Made by a program: the position numbers and the translations under genes
NCBI GenBank assembly: GCA_003020965.1
Contig: PXRL01000012.1
Span: 62,001 to 126,000 of the forward strand
Reading direction: 5' to 3'
Origin: Halobacteriales archaeon QS_4_69_225
GTDB taxonomy: Archaea > Halobacteriota > Halobacteria > Halobacteriales > Haloarculaceae
Length of the DNA: 64,000 nt
Notes under the pieces: generated by a model
What the model was told of the DNA's origin: nothing
Database searches by the model: none
Seen by the model: only the letters and a program-made list of their open reading frames with translations
Shown: piece by piece, positions 44,092-52,550 of the stretch
Position numbering within the stretch: the first letter of the stretch is position 1
Layout of the letters: every line of letters starts with the position of its first letter

Positions 44092-44586
44092 TCAGTCGAG
44101 CCCCTCGGCGTACTCGTAGTCCGCCGGTCTCGCCTCGGGCCGTCTCCCGTCCAGTTCGATCCGCCAGCCGTCCAGTACGCTCGGGTCGTCGAGGGCGTTC
44201 GCGAGCGTGGTCCTCACGTCGAGGACGTCCACCCCGTAGTAGTCGCCCGGGACGCCCTCGAGGTACTGCAGCGCCGTCCCGAAGAGGTTCCGCATTCCGT
44301 CGTCGTTCTCGAAGTCGAAGTGCTTGTACGCGCCCGCCGCGACCTGCACCATTCCGTGAGCGAAGGCACTTTCGGCCGTTCCGTGACCGTAGTTGTACCA
44401 CTCGGCCTCGAAACAATCGTGTGATTCGTGGTACTCGCCGGCGTTGTACAGCCGGACGCCGTGGATCACCGCCCGCCGGAGGGTGCCGTGCTCCCAGCCG
44501 TTCGACCGGGCCCGGTCGGCCCGCCAGCCGGCCGGGTCCCCGCCCGTCGGCGGCCCGACGCCGGCGTCTCGCGTATGATCGTTCAT
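44092..44586 (-). CDS. DUF309-family protein
   Basis: 164 residues. The helical core has the family motif [20 protein letters not shown] followed by [20 protein letters not shown]; conserved His and Glu residues face each other in the fold. The function of DUF309 is unknown, although it has been reported beside riboflavin and other cofactor genes. ATG 44586 agrees with the family start. It is followed by a short intergenic gap and the next minus-strand gene. Confidence 0.8.
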   Translation of the reverse strand: MNDHTRDAGVGPPTGGDPAGWRADRARSNGWEHGTLRRAVIHGVRLYNAGEYHESHDCFEAEWYNYGHGTAESAFAHGMVQVAAGAYKHFDFENDDGMRNLFGTALQYLEGVPGDYYGVDVLDVRTTLANALDDPSVLDGWRIELDGRRPEARPADYEYAEGLD

Positions 44587-44652
44587 GTGTCGGCACCCTG
44601 TCGCGGCGCCGTTACGGCGCGACCCCTCTAAGTCCCGTCGGCCGCGCCGAGG

Positions 44653-45102
44653 TCACAGGTCCTTGGCGATGTCTCGGAGACCCCGGTTACGCTCGCGCTT
44701 GCTCCGAACCGCGCCCGGCGAGACGACCGCCGACAGTCGCGTCGAGCGGACGTGGTCGCGAAGCGTCTCGACGGCGTGGTCGTCCACCTCGAGGCCGTCG
44801 AGGTACTCGCCGACCTGTCGGAGTTCCTCGTCGGTCGCCTCCCGGCCGCCGTCGGCGCCGGTGATGGACCACGACGTCCGCCGGGCGTCGGCCTTCTCGT
44901 CGCGGAGGTACGCCCCGCCGGTCAGCACGAGCGTCCGCGTCGTCACCCACGGCACCACGTCGCGGTTGCCGTACTCCAGGTCGTCGACCAGCAGCGCGGT
45001 CGCCCGCTCGGAGAGGGCGAACTGCTTGCGACCGGCCTGTCCGACGGAGACATCGAGGTGCAACTCGCCGTTGACGTCGACGAGGTGGGGCGGCGTGGCC
45101 AT
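44653..45102 (-). CDS. Haloarchaeal hypothetical protein
   Basis: 149 residues from ATG 45102 (MATPPHLVDVNGELHLDVSV). A mixed beta domain (VVPWVTTRTLVLTGGAYLRD) is followed by a long C-terminal helix with many Arg and Lys residues (VRSKRERNRGLRDIAKDL), which could bind nucleic acid. I do not recognise the family. It is divergent from the restriction-modification gene, with 100 bases between the starts, and is probably the last resident gene before the island. Confidence 0.55.
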   Translation of the reverse strand: MATPPHLVDVNGELHLDVSVGQAGRKQFALSERATALLVDDLEYGNRDVVPWVTTRTLVLTGGAYLRDEKADARRTSWSITGADGGREATDEELRQVGEYLDGLEVDDHAVETLRDHVRSTRLSAVVSPGAVRSKRERNRGLRDIAKDL

Positions 45103-45202
45103 GTTCGTCGTAGGTAGTGGAGCCACTTTGGTGTCGGGTCTCGGATAACCGTACCCTCCGTCATTTACTTATGACTCCCGGAGACGAGTATGGATACTCT
45201 AT

Positions 45203-48200
45203 ATGAGCCAGGCCACGCTCCCCGAGCGCCCGTACGTAAATTCCAACCTGTTCTCCGGTCACTATCTCGACGAACGGGTCCGCGAACGGGGAGAGTGGGA
45301 ATGTGACGACGACGCGGAGGACGCGATGGAGGAACTTCGGTCGCTCTACGAGCTGGAGGGCTCGCTGGTGGACGGATACAGCGAGGACGCACTCATCGAC
45401 AACTGGGTAGACGAAGTGCTCGATGTGCTTGGGTTCGGAACCCAGGATGAGGTGACCCTTCCCGATGGCGGCGGGTTCGTGGACGAACTGCTCTTCGAGA
45501 CCACGACCGCCCGCCGCGATGCTGCGGAGGTGTACCTCGACACGGAAGACACAACCGACCTATTCGAGCGCGGTGTCGGCATCGTTGAGGCCAAGCAGTG
45601 GGATGCCGCGTTCGACATTCAGTTCAGCGAACAGCGGCCCTACCGCAACGCCTCACATCAGACCAAACACTATCTGGAAAAAACCCCGGCGGATATTCAG
45701 TGGGGCGTACTCACGAACGGACGCAAATGGCGGCTCTACGGCACCAACGACTACGAGACTCAGACCTACTACGAGGTCGACCTCCCCGAACTGCTCGAAC
45801 GCGGGGACCTGGAGGCGTTCAAGTACTTCTACGTCTTCTTTCGGCCCGAAGCGTTCCGCGAGTCGGCGGGGACGACATTTCTGGACGGGGTCTGGTCCGA
45901 GAGCGAAACCGTCTCACAGGAACTCGGAGGGAACCTCCAGGACAACGTCTTTACTGCCCTCCGCGTGCTCGGGCGTGGGTTCGTCGAGACCGACGACGGC
46001 CTCGACGTCGACCCCGACGACGAGGAGGCGCTGGACGAACTGAAAGAGCAGTCGCTCGTGTTCCTCTACCGGCTGATGTTCGTCCTGTACGCGGAAGCGC
46101 GGGGACTCATCCACCCCGAGGACCAGCGAGCACGGGACGACTACGAGGAGAACTTCAGCCTCGATGCGCTCCGGCTCGACATCCACGAAGAGATCGGTGA
46201 GGTCGACGACGGCTTCGAGGACGAGTTCAGCACCTACTCGACCGGGATGTGGAGTCGGCTCGAAGACCTGTTCCGGCTCATCGACGAGGGCGAGGAAAAC
46301 CTGGGTGTCCCGCCGTACAACGGCGGGCTGTTCGACCGAGAGGAGCACGACTTCCTGACCGAACACGAGGTAAGCAACCGGTATCTCGCGGAGGTCATCT
46401 ACCGGCTGTCGACCACGCAGAATGACGAGGGCCGGTACGTGCTCGCGGACTACGCCGACCTCGATACGCGGCACCTCGGGAGTGTCTACGAAGGTTTGCT
46501 CGAACACCAGTTCCGTATCGCGCCCGAACAGTACGCGGCGGTCGCGGAAGACGGCGGCCAAGTCTGGAAGCCCGCCACCGAGGTCAGCGTGGCCGACGCC
46601 GTCGAGACCGTCCCCGAAGGTGGGCTGTACGTCGTCAACGACGAGGGCGAGCGCAAGGCCACCGGCGCGTACTACACGCCGGACTACGTAGTGACGTACA
46701 TCGTCGAGGAGACGGTCGAGCCGTTAGTCGAGGAGATACGCGAGGACCTTGTCGACAAGGGATTCGAGCCGGGCACGCAGGAGTACATCGGGCCGTTCTT
46801 CCGGCGCGTGACCGACCTACGGATTCTCGACCCCGCGATGGGGAGCGGGCACTTCCTGACGAAGGCGACCGGCTACCTCTCCGAGCAGGTGATGGCAGAG
46901 GTCCGCGAGGCCGAAGAGGAGTTCGGCGTGGCGTTCGACGAACAGCACGTCCGGCGGCAGATCGCCAAGGAGTGCATCTACGGCGTGGATCTGAACGGGA
47001 TGGCCGTCGAGTTGGCGAAACTCTCGATGTGGTTAGAGACGCTGGCTGCCGACCGTCCGCTGGCGTTTCTCGACCACCACTTCAAGCAGGGTAATTCGCT
47101 GGTGGGGTCGGACATTGAGGCCATCGAGGAACTGGAGTCCGATACGAACGGGGAAGACGAACAGGCGTCGCTGGCGGAGTTCGGCGCGGCACGCGAGGGG
47201 ACCATCGAGCGCCTGATGGACATCTACAGTGAGTTCCTCGCCATCGAGAACGAGACCGTCGAGGACGTGCGCGATATGAAACGGAAGTACGCTGAAATCG
47301 AGCAGGACGAACTCCGGCGACGGCTCGTTTCGATGGCCCACGTCCACACCGCCGAGGGATTCGGGCTTGATATTCCGGGGGGCGCTTACGAGCGAATGGC
47401 GAAGGCATTAGAGAATGACAAGGAGTGGGGGGTTGTTACGGGAAAAGATTGGTTTGAGGCAGCACAGTCATTGGCTGACGAACAGGATTTTTTCTATTGG
47501 AAATTAGCGTTCCCGGAGGCGTTCTATCAGGAAGAGGGTCCGAATAGGTCCAAGTCTGGATTTGATGTTGTTATTGGGAACCCCCCATATGTCAAAATAC
47601 AAAATATCCCGGAGGGTATCAAACCGTATTTCGAGTCAGAGTTTCAGTCCGCACAAGAACGATACGACCTATATGGCCTCTTTACTGAACGAGCGTATGA
47701 ACTTACGAACGACCAAGTGGGATTTATTATACCAAATAAGTTCTTTGAATCAAGCGCGGGCGAAGGACTTCGATCATATCTCTCCCGGACAGGAGACGTT
47801 GCTTCAATTGTCGATTTCAATAAGAATCAAGTATTTGAGGGGGTTTCCATTTACACCTGTTTGCTCTTTCTTGATTGTAATAAAACCGAGGAGGGCGTTC
47901 GCTATACTTCAGTTCGAGAATCTCCAAAACAAATCCAGTTTAGTATCGAATCAATTACAGCATCAATCCCGTTCCAAGGTGAACGGTGGTCATTAGTAGA
48001 CCCAAGCGAGAGACAGATCCTCGATAAAATTGAGAATGTTGGTATTGAATTTGAATCTGTCGCAGAGCACATCTTCGTTGGTATCCAAACAAGTGCGAAC
48101 GACGTTTTCGTACTTGAGGACTGTGAGTGGAATAATGGTATCGTAGAAGGATACTCGCGCGAGCTTGGTGAACGAGTTAGTATTAAAGCCGAGTTAATTA

Positions 48201-49420
48201 AGCCATACGTTGAAGGACAGGATCTCGGGAGGTATTCGCCGATTGACTCCACCCTTGGTTTGATTTATCCATATGACGAGGATGCTGATGTCTTACCTGA
48301 GAATGTTCTCAGAGAGAAATTTGAGTCTACTTACGAGTATCTTGAGAGGAATAGATCCACTTTGGAAAATAGAGGTGGGGAAGGAGACGAATTCGATACA
48401 TGGTATGCTCATTGGCGTCAGAGACATCCAGATACGTTTGAACGCGAGAAAATAATTGTTGCTCAGATTGTGAATCAGGGTCAAGCAACATATGACAATA
48501 CGGGAGCCACATACTATTCTAATATGTTGTATAGTCCTGGAATCAACAAAAAATATGAATCCGATACTATGCTAATTCTTGGGATACTAAACTCGTCACT
48601 CATTTGGTATTATATCTCGAACACGAGTTCAGTACTCCGTGGCGGATACTATCGATATACCTCAGATTATTTATCATCAATTAGCTTTCCCCTCCAATCA
48701 GATACGAATAGCCTGAACAAAAAAGTAGATGAAATATTAGAATACAAAGAAGAACGGTCTACGATTTCAACAGCTCTGCTCGAATATTTGGGACACTACT
48801 CTGAGGGACAATCATTAGCGAATTCTGGCTTCTATCAACCGGAAGCATCAGCCGACTCCCTCCTCCATTCAACCTCGGAGGACTACGAGAAACTCCGCGT
48901 CGGGACCGTGACGTGCGAACGCGAGGACGAGAACACGGTCGTCATCCACGTTACAGCCCGGTACAAGCCCGAAGACGAGGACAGCGAGACGCGACCGAAG
49001 GGAGCGTCTCGAAACGGTGGAACGGGCGAAGCCCGTGGAACCGCCTACGAGACCGACCAGTGGGGCTACACCGAGACCGAGCCGATGCCAGCGATGCGCC
49101 TGACCGACCTCACCGAGACCGAGGCCGACCTCGTGGAGGCGTTCGTCCCGGTCGCCGTCGAGGAAGCCGGTGGCTTCGCCGGATTCCGCGAGACGGCCAC
49201 GAAGACGAACTCGCTGGTCGACCGCCTGGAGGCGATAACGCTTCCCGACCCCGACGATGTGGCCGACGACCTCCGGCGGTACCGCGAGGCCGTCGAGCGA
49301 GCCGACGAACTCGACGAGAAGATTCAGCGCACCGACGACCTGATCGACGAAATCGTCTACGACCTCTACGGACTAACCGACGAGGAAATCGAGATCGTCG
49401 AGGACGCTGTCGGGGATTAG
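45203..49420 (+). CDS. Type IIG restriction-modification enzyme (Eco57I-like methylase with N-terminal nuclease)
   Basis: 1405 residues. The N-terminal ~210 residues resemble a PD-(D/E)xK nuclease, with GIVEAKQWDAAF (Glu129, Lys131). The methyltransferase core has motif I DPAMGSGHFL (from Asp543) and motif IV VIGNPPYV (Asn793), so it makes N6-methyladenine. From about residue 730 to 1215 (nt 47400-48850) the DNA becomes strikingly AT-rich and holds the target-recognition domain. The C-terminal coiled region (RADELDEKIQRTDDLIDEIV) is GC-rich again. One polypeptide combines modification, cleavage and specificity, so a single gene is enough for defence. The sequence change shows recent domain exchange. 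Confidence 0.9.
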   Translation: MSQATLPERPYVNSNLFSGHYLDERVRERGEWECDDDAEDAMEELRSLYELEGSLVDGYSEDALIDNWVDEVLDVLGFGTQDEVTLPDGGGFVDELLFETTTARRDAAEVYLDTEDTTDLFERGVGIVEAKQWDAAFDIQFSEQRPYRNASHQTKHYLEKTPADIQWGVLTNGRKWRLYGTNDYETQTYYEVDLPELLERGDLEAFKYFYVFFRPEAFRESAGTTFLDGVWSESETVSQELGGNLQDNVFTALRVLGRGFVETDDGLDVDPDDEEALDELKEQSLVFLYRLMFVLYAEARGLIHPEDQRARDDYEENFSLDALRLDIHEEIGEVDDGFEDEFSTYSTGMWSRLEDLFRLIDEGEENLGVPPYNGGLFDREEHDFLTEHEVSNRYLAEVIYRLSTTQNDEGRYVLADYADLDTRHLGSVYEGLLEHQFRIAPEQYAAVAEDGGQVWKPATEVSVADAVETVPEGGLYVVNDEGERKATGAYYTPDYVVTYIVEETVEPLVEEIREDLVDKGFEPGTQEYIGPFFRRVTDLRILDPAMGSGHFLTKATGYLSEQVMAEVREAEEEFGVAFDEQHVRRQIAKECIYGVDLNGMAVELAKLSMWLETLAADRPLAFLDHHFKQGNSLVGSDIEAIEELESDTNGEDEQASLAEFGAAREGTIERLMDIYSEFLAIENETVEDVRDMKRKYAEIEQDELRRRLVSMAHVHTAEGFGLDIPGGAYERMAKALENDKEWGVVTGKDWFEAAQSLADEQDFFYWKLAFPEAFYQEEGPNRSKSGFDVVIGNPPYVKIQNIPEGIKPYFESEFQSAQERYDLYGLFTERAYELTNDQVGFIIPNKFFESSAGEGLRSYLSRTGDVASIVDFNKNQVFEGVSIYTCLLFLDCNKTEEGVRYTSVRESPKQIQFSIESITASIPFQGERWSLVDPSERQILDKIENVGIEFESVAEHIFVGIQTSANDVFVLEDCEWNNGIVEGYSRELGERVSIKAELIKPYVEGQDLGRYSPIDSTLGLIYPYDEDADVLPENVLREKFESTYEYLERNRSTLENRGGEGDEFDTWYAHWRQRHPDTFEREKIIVAQIVNQGQATYDNTGATYYSNMLYSPGINKKYESDTMLILGILNSSLIWYYISNTSSVLRGGYYRYTSDYLSSISFPLQSDTNSLNKKVDEILEYKEERSTISTALLEYLGHYSEGQSLANSGFYQPEASADSLLHSTSEDYEKLRVGTVTCEREDENTVVIHVTARYKPEDEDSETRPKGASRNGGTGEARGTAYETDQWGYTETEPMPAMRLTDLTETEADLVEAFVPVAVEEAGGFAGFRETATKTNSLVDRLEAITLPDPDDVADDLRRYREAVERADELDEKIQRTDDLIDEIVYDLYGLTDEEIEIVEDAVGD

Positions 49421-49459
49421 CATCCGCGCCGAGCGGAGCGAGGCGCGGTTCACCGGCGG
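49420..49459 (+). repeat. 40-bp direct repeat, copy 1
   Basis: It begins gcatccgcgccgagcggagc at the end of the restriction gene. It matches 50243-50282 at 37 of 40 positions. The two copies bracket the HTH/TumE pair. Confidence 0.7.
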
Positions 49460-49460
49460 T

Positions 49461-49505
49461 GAGGCCGAAGGCCGAGCCGCCGGCCTTTTTTCATCGACGT
49501 TTTTT
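49461..49505 (+). terminator. Poly-T terminator after the restriction gene
   Basis: Two T6 runs (49486-49491 and 49500-49505) follow a GC-rich stem (ggccgaaggccgag...ccggcc), the usual archaeal termination signal. A run of seven A at 49547-49553 may serve as a terminator for the opposite strand. Confidence 0.55.
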
Positions 49506-49594
49506 AACGAGCGGTTCGCGAGCAAAGCGAGCGAACCCGACGCAAAAAAAGGTCGGGCGTGGTGTTTTTGACCTTCGACATCAAAACGACGGTC

Positions 49595-49915
49595 ATGGCC
49601 GTCGAACCCACCCAACGGAAGGCAGAGTTTGCAAGGCGGCTCGCATCGGCCGGCTATGAAGATTTTCTCGTCCTCGAGCGTGGGACGGCCGAGACCATCC
49701 TCACCGACCGGCGGCTCGAACTCGTCGACGCGATTCGTAAGACCGAACCGGCATCAATCACCGACCTCGCCGACGACATCGAGCGGGACGTAGCAGCGGT
49801 CCACCGTGATCTCAACACGCTGTTCGAGGTCGGGGTCATCGCGTACGAGGCTGACGGCGGGCGCAAGCGACCGCGGCTCAAACACGAACACGTCTTCGTG
49901 GAGCCGATCGTCTGA
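49595..49915 (+). CDS. Winged-helix antitoxin/regulator (HVO_A0114-like), partner of TumE
   Basis: 106 residues from ATG 49595; a GTG at 49559 would add twelve. The helix-turn-helix (ASITDLADDIERDVAAVHRD) and the wing (VIAYEADGGRKRPRLKHEHV) match the haloarchaeal HVO_A0114-type DNA-binding family. It overlaps the next gene (TGATG), a pairing seen repeatedly with TumE toxins. It probably binds the toxin and represses the shared promoter (inference from pairing). Confidence 0.8.
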   Translation: MAVEPTQRKAEFARRLASAGYEDFLVLERGTAETILTDRRLELVDAIRKTEPASITDLADDIERDVAAVHRDLNTLFEVGVIAYEADGGRKRPRLKHEHVFVEPIV

Positions 49916-50229
49916 TGGCGGAGGCGACGTTCGAATACGAACTCGGCGAGCACGCAGGCCGAACGTTTCTTTTGACTGCACGTGCAGTACCGGGGTTCGA
50001 CGACCCGGCGGAGTTCGCGGTCGTCGTCCACTACAACAACCCCGAGGCGGACCAAGTAGAGCAGGTCGCACGGATCGATACCGCTCACGGAGGGGTCCAT
50101 TTCGACCGGCTCTACAGGCGCGACGAACCGAAAGACGATCTCGAGATCAACTTTTGGGAGGCGGTTGAACGTCTCGAAGCCAATTGGCGGACGTACGCTC
50201 GCGGGTACGAGCGGATGAGCGATGAGTGA
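49915..50229 (+). CDS. TumE-family (DUF6516) putative toxin
   Basis: 104 residues. The segments VVVHYNNPEADQVEQVARID, GGVHFDRLYRRDEPKDDLEI and FWEAVERLEANWRTYARGYE are typical of the TumE/DUF6516 toxin family found with HTH antitoxins. Mechanism unknown in archaea. It is coupled to the HTH gene. A 40-bp repeat lies just after it. Confidence 0.78.
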   Translation: MAEATFEYELGEHAGRTFLLTARAVPGFDDPAEFAVVVHYNNPEADQVEQVARIDTAHGGVHFDRLYRRDEPKDDLEINFWEAVERLEANWRTYARGYERMSDE

Positions 50230-50242
50230 ACGGCCGTCAAAA

Positions 50243-50282
50243 GCATCCGCGCCGAGCGGAGCAAGGGGCGGTTCCCCGGCGG
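50243..50282 (+). repeat. 40-bp direct repeat, copy 2
   Basis: It matches 49420-49459 at 37 of 40 bases, in the same orientation. Together the copies suggest that the HTH/TumE module (about 820 bases) was inserted or duplicated as a cassette. Confidence 0.7.
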
Positions 50283-50315
50283 CAGACGTAGCCCAGTAAT
50301 TCTTGACTCGGAGGT

Positions 50316-50331
50316 GTGTATCTCGATACAC
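50316..50331 (+). promoter_or_regulatory. 16-bp palindromic operator of the vapBC-like pair
   Basis: The perfect palindrome gtgtatctcgatacac ends one base before ATG 50333. Toxin-antitoxin operons are usually repressed by the antitoxin complex on such sites; placement over the start of transcription or translation fits autoregulation. Confidence 0.55.
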
Positions 50332-50332
50332 G

Positions 50333-50566
50333 ATGAAAACGGTCAAAGTAGACGAGTGGTTCCACGAGTACCTGAAAACTGAAAAAAGAGCGGACGAGAC
50401 GATGGGTGAGGCGTTGGTCCGACTGACGGGCGCACCGGGACCGGACCCCGAACTCGTGGCTGGTATCATCTCCGAGGAGAAGGGCGAAGCCATGCTGAGA
50501 CGAATCGAGGAGCAGGACAAATCGAGCGTCGGCGAGGTACGCCGGGAGATAGCGGATGATTCTTGA
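50333..50566 (+). CDS. vapB: VapB-like antitoxin
   Basis: 77 residues, MKTVKVDEWFHEYLKTEKRA, with a short N-terminal strand and helix of ribbon-helix-helix type (KVDEWFHEYLKTEKRADETM) and an acidic C-terminal part that would wrap the toxin (ISEEKGEAMLRRIEEQDKSS). It overlaps vapC by 11 bases, the standard arrangement. Confidence 0.75.
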   Translation: MKTVKVDEWFHEYLKTEKRADETMGEALVRLTGAPGPDPELVAGIISEEKGEAMLRRIEEQDKSSVGEVRREIADDS

Positions 50567-50951
50567 CACGAGTTACCTTATCAAGCTCTTTGACGGACAT
50601 CCCGGCGCTCACGAGAAAGCCCGGGAACTCCACGATGAAAGAGAACTTCAGCGCGTTCCTGCGCCGGTGTTCACGGAAATCGAGTACGGTGCAGAGTACG
50701 AACTCGAGGAAGACGAGCGGCGTCGGATTCGGAACGTGAGTCGGATGTATTCTGTTACACGACTGGATGAGAAGATGGCGAGGCGGGCAGGTCAACTCTG
50801 TGCACAGGCAGACAAAGAACAGGGTGGTAGCTCGGGCGCGGATGCGATCGACGCGATGGTAGCAGCGGTAGCAGAGACCGCTGGAGAGACGGTGATAACG
50901 GAGAACGTCACGGATTTTCGGCAACTCGGTGTTGGCGTCGAGTCTTTCTGA
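50556..50951 (+). CDS. vapC: VapC-type PIN-domain ribonuclease toxin
   Basis: 131 residues. The acidic catalytic residues are Asp4 in MILDTSYLIKLF, Glu41 in VFTEIEYGAEYE, Asp in GADAIDAMVAAVA and Asp in TENVTDFRQLGV. PIN toxins cut tRNA or rRNA. All four positions are intact. It overlaps the antitoxin gene. Confidence 0.85.
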   Translation: MILDTSYLIKLFDGHPGAHEKARELHDERELQRVPAPVFTEIEYGAEYELEEDERRRIRNVSRMYSVTRLDEKMARRAGQLCAQADKEQGGSSGADAIDAMVAAVAETAGETVITENVTDFRQLGVGVESF

Positions 50952-51010
50952 ACGGTTTCACGACTAGTCGACTGTACCGCGCCCACGTCGCTACGCGTCG
51001 GAAGAATCTT

Positions 51011-51080
51011 TGCGAGGGAAGACGCCCCGGAGAGGCGGTCTTCCGCACTGCCGAGCAGTGCGAGGGAGGGGATTTGAACC
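51011..51080. repeat. 70-bp direct repeat carrying tRNA 3'-end pieces, copy 1
   Basis: It runs from tgcgagggaagacg to gatttgaacc and matches 51365-51435 at about 94 percent with a one-base indel. Within it, tgcgaggg occurs twice (51011 and 51059); this is the acceptor 3' end of the nearby tRNA-Leu, read on the opposite strand. Confidence 0.75.
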
Positions 51081-51182
51081 ACGGAAAGACGGTCGGGCTC
51101 ACTACGTTCGCCCGCTGCGACTTTCCTGGCCCAAACCCCTTCGTGCATCTTGCCGCGCCCCGGTGTGGCGGCGCGGCGGCGA

Positions 51183-51324
51183 TGCGAGGGAAGGGATTCG
51201 AACCCTTGGACCACCGGGAGACGCTTCCTGCTCGCTTCGCTCGCAGGACTGCGACTCCCGTGGTCTCGTTCGCTCCCGCTGGTCGCTCACGAGACCTCTA
51301 CAGGAGCGGATTTCGAGTCCGACG
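51183..51324 (-). pseudogene. Decayed tRNA-Leu: T-arm/acceptor and anticodon arm split by an insertion
   Basis: On the minus strand the anticodon-arm and variable-arm piece (51293-51324) is followed, after about 80 inserted bases (51211-51292), by an intact T-arm and acceptor 3' end (51183-51210). The D-arm and 5' acceptor are absent. The anticodon would read CGA instead of CAA. The insert contains complementary gtctcg/cgagac segments. It cannot give a functional tRNA and looks like a relic of integration at the tRNA. Confidence 0.6.
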
Positions 51325-51364
51325 TGGACGCATCGCTGTCTGCTTCAATTACACACGGAATCTA

Positions 51365-51435
51365 TGCGAGGGAAGAGCGCCCCAGAGAGGCGGTCTTCCG
51401 CACTGCCGAGCAGTGCGAGGGAAGGGATTTGAACC
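51365..51435. repeat. 70-bp direct repeat, copy 2, overlapping the tRNA 3' end
   Basis: It matches 51011-51080. Its right part (51414-51435) is the 3' end of the intact tRNA-Leu. The two copies enclose about 285 bases containing the decayed tRNA. Confidence 0.75.
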
Positions 51436-51497
51436 CTTGGACCTCTACAGGAGCGGATCTTGAGTCCGCCGCCGTTTCCAGGCTTGGCTACCCTCGC
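51414..51497 (-). tRNA. tRNA-Leu, anticodon CAA
   Basis: 84 bases. The acceptor stem is GCGAGGG paired with CCCTCGC, discriminator A, no encoded CCA. Anticodon stem GCGGA/TCCGC with loop CTCAAGA gives anticodon CAA (reads UUG). A long variable arm, as in class II tRNAs, is followed by T-stem AAGGG/CCCTT. No intron. It is the likely integration target for the island to its left; its 3' end is repeated four more times in the preceding 400 bases. Confidence 0.9.
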
Positions 51498-51699
51498 ACG
51501 CGTCTCGGATTCTTCGCCGTCCGTGACCTCACAGTCGCTCACGACACCTGTCGCGGTCCCGAACGGAAGGCACTTGAAGTTCAGCCTTCGCTATCTTAAA
51601 CTCCTCGGGTTCCCGGAGTCGGGGCACCGAACGGGAGACGGATAGTCGTTCTGCGCGACGAACCGGTGTGGCTTTCCGGACCGGCCCCGCACGGCGGGT

Positions 51700-52485
51700 A
51701 TGAGCGACAGAGCCGACTGTGCGCTGCGGGCGGCCGAGGCGGGCGCCGAGGTCGCGGCGGCGGCCTTCCGCGGCGACCTCGACGTCGAGCGGAAGGCCGG
51801 CAAGACGGACCTGGTCACGGACGCCGACCGCGACGCACAGCGGCAGATCGCCGCGACCGTCCGGGAGGCGTACCCCGACGATCCCGTGGTCGGCGAGGAG
51901 AACGAGGAGGCCTCGGCCGTCCCCGATGAGGGGCCGGCGTGGATAATCGACCCCATCGACGGGACGAACAACTTCGTCCGCGGCGTGCCGGTCTGGACGA
52001 CGAGCGTGGCGGCGACCGTCGACGGCGAGACCGTCGCCGGCGCGTCGGTCTGTCCGGCGCTGGGCGACACCTTCCGGCTCGACGGCGGGACGGCGACGGT
52101 GAACGGCGAGGTCGCGTCGGTCAGCGACCGGACCGACCCCGAGACGTTCGCCGTCGTCCCGACGATGTGGTGGGGGTTCGACCGCCGCGAGGAGTACGCC
52201 GGCATCTGCCGGGGCGTCGTCGAGCGGTTCGGCGATCTGCGGCGCTACGGCTCCGCGCAGTACGCCTTGGCGCTGTGTGCGACCGGCGCCGTCGACGGCG
52301 TGGTGACGAACGTTCGGGCGGCGCCGTGGGACAGCGTCGTCGGTGCCGGGCTGGTCGAGGCCGCCGGCGGGACGGTCACCGACATCCACGGCGACCCCTG
52401 GCGGCACGACAGCACGGGACTGGTGGCCTCCAACGGCGAGGCCCACGGGGCCGTTCTCGAGGCGGCGCGGGCGGCCGAGCGGTAA
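51700..52485 (+). CDS. Inositol monophosphatase-family phosphatase
   Basis: 261 residues. Metal sites: KAGKTDLVTDADRDAQRQIA, VVGEENEEA (Glu) and WIIDPIDGTNNFVRGVPVWT (the DPIDGT signature); the third is APWDSVVGAGLVEAAGGTVT. Archaeal members often hydrolyse both inositol phosphate and fructose-1,6-bisphosphate, so the exact substrate is open. ATG 51700 begins MSDRADCALRAAEAGAEVAA, the family start. Confidence 0.9.
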   Translation: MSDRADCALRAAEAGAEVAAAAFRGDLDVERKAGKTDLVTDADRDAQRQIAATVREAYPDDPVVGEENEEASAVPDEGPAWIIDPIDGTNNFVRGVPVWTTSVAATVDGETVAGASVCPALGDTFRLDGGTATVNGEVASVSDRTDPETFAVVPTMWWGFDRREEYAGICRGVVERFGDLRRYGSAQYALALCATGAVDGVVTNVRAAPWDSVVGAGLVEAAGGTVTDIHGDPWRHDSTGLVASNGEAHGAVLEAARAAER

Positions 52486-52550
52486 GCGGCCGTGCCGACG
52501 TCGTGCCCGCGACCGGAAGGGTGAAACCGGCGGTGGCCGGAGGGGGGAAT

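Noticed and set aside
51059..51084. First tRNA-like fragment as a separate tRNA gene
   Set aside because: Only the acceptor end and part of the T-arm are present; after gatttgaacc the sequence diverges and no anticodon arm can be formed.
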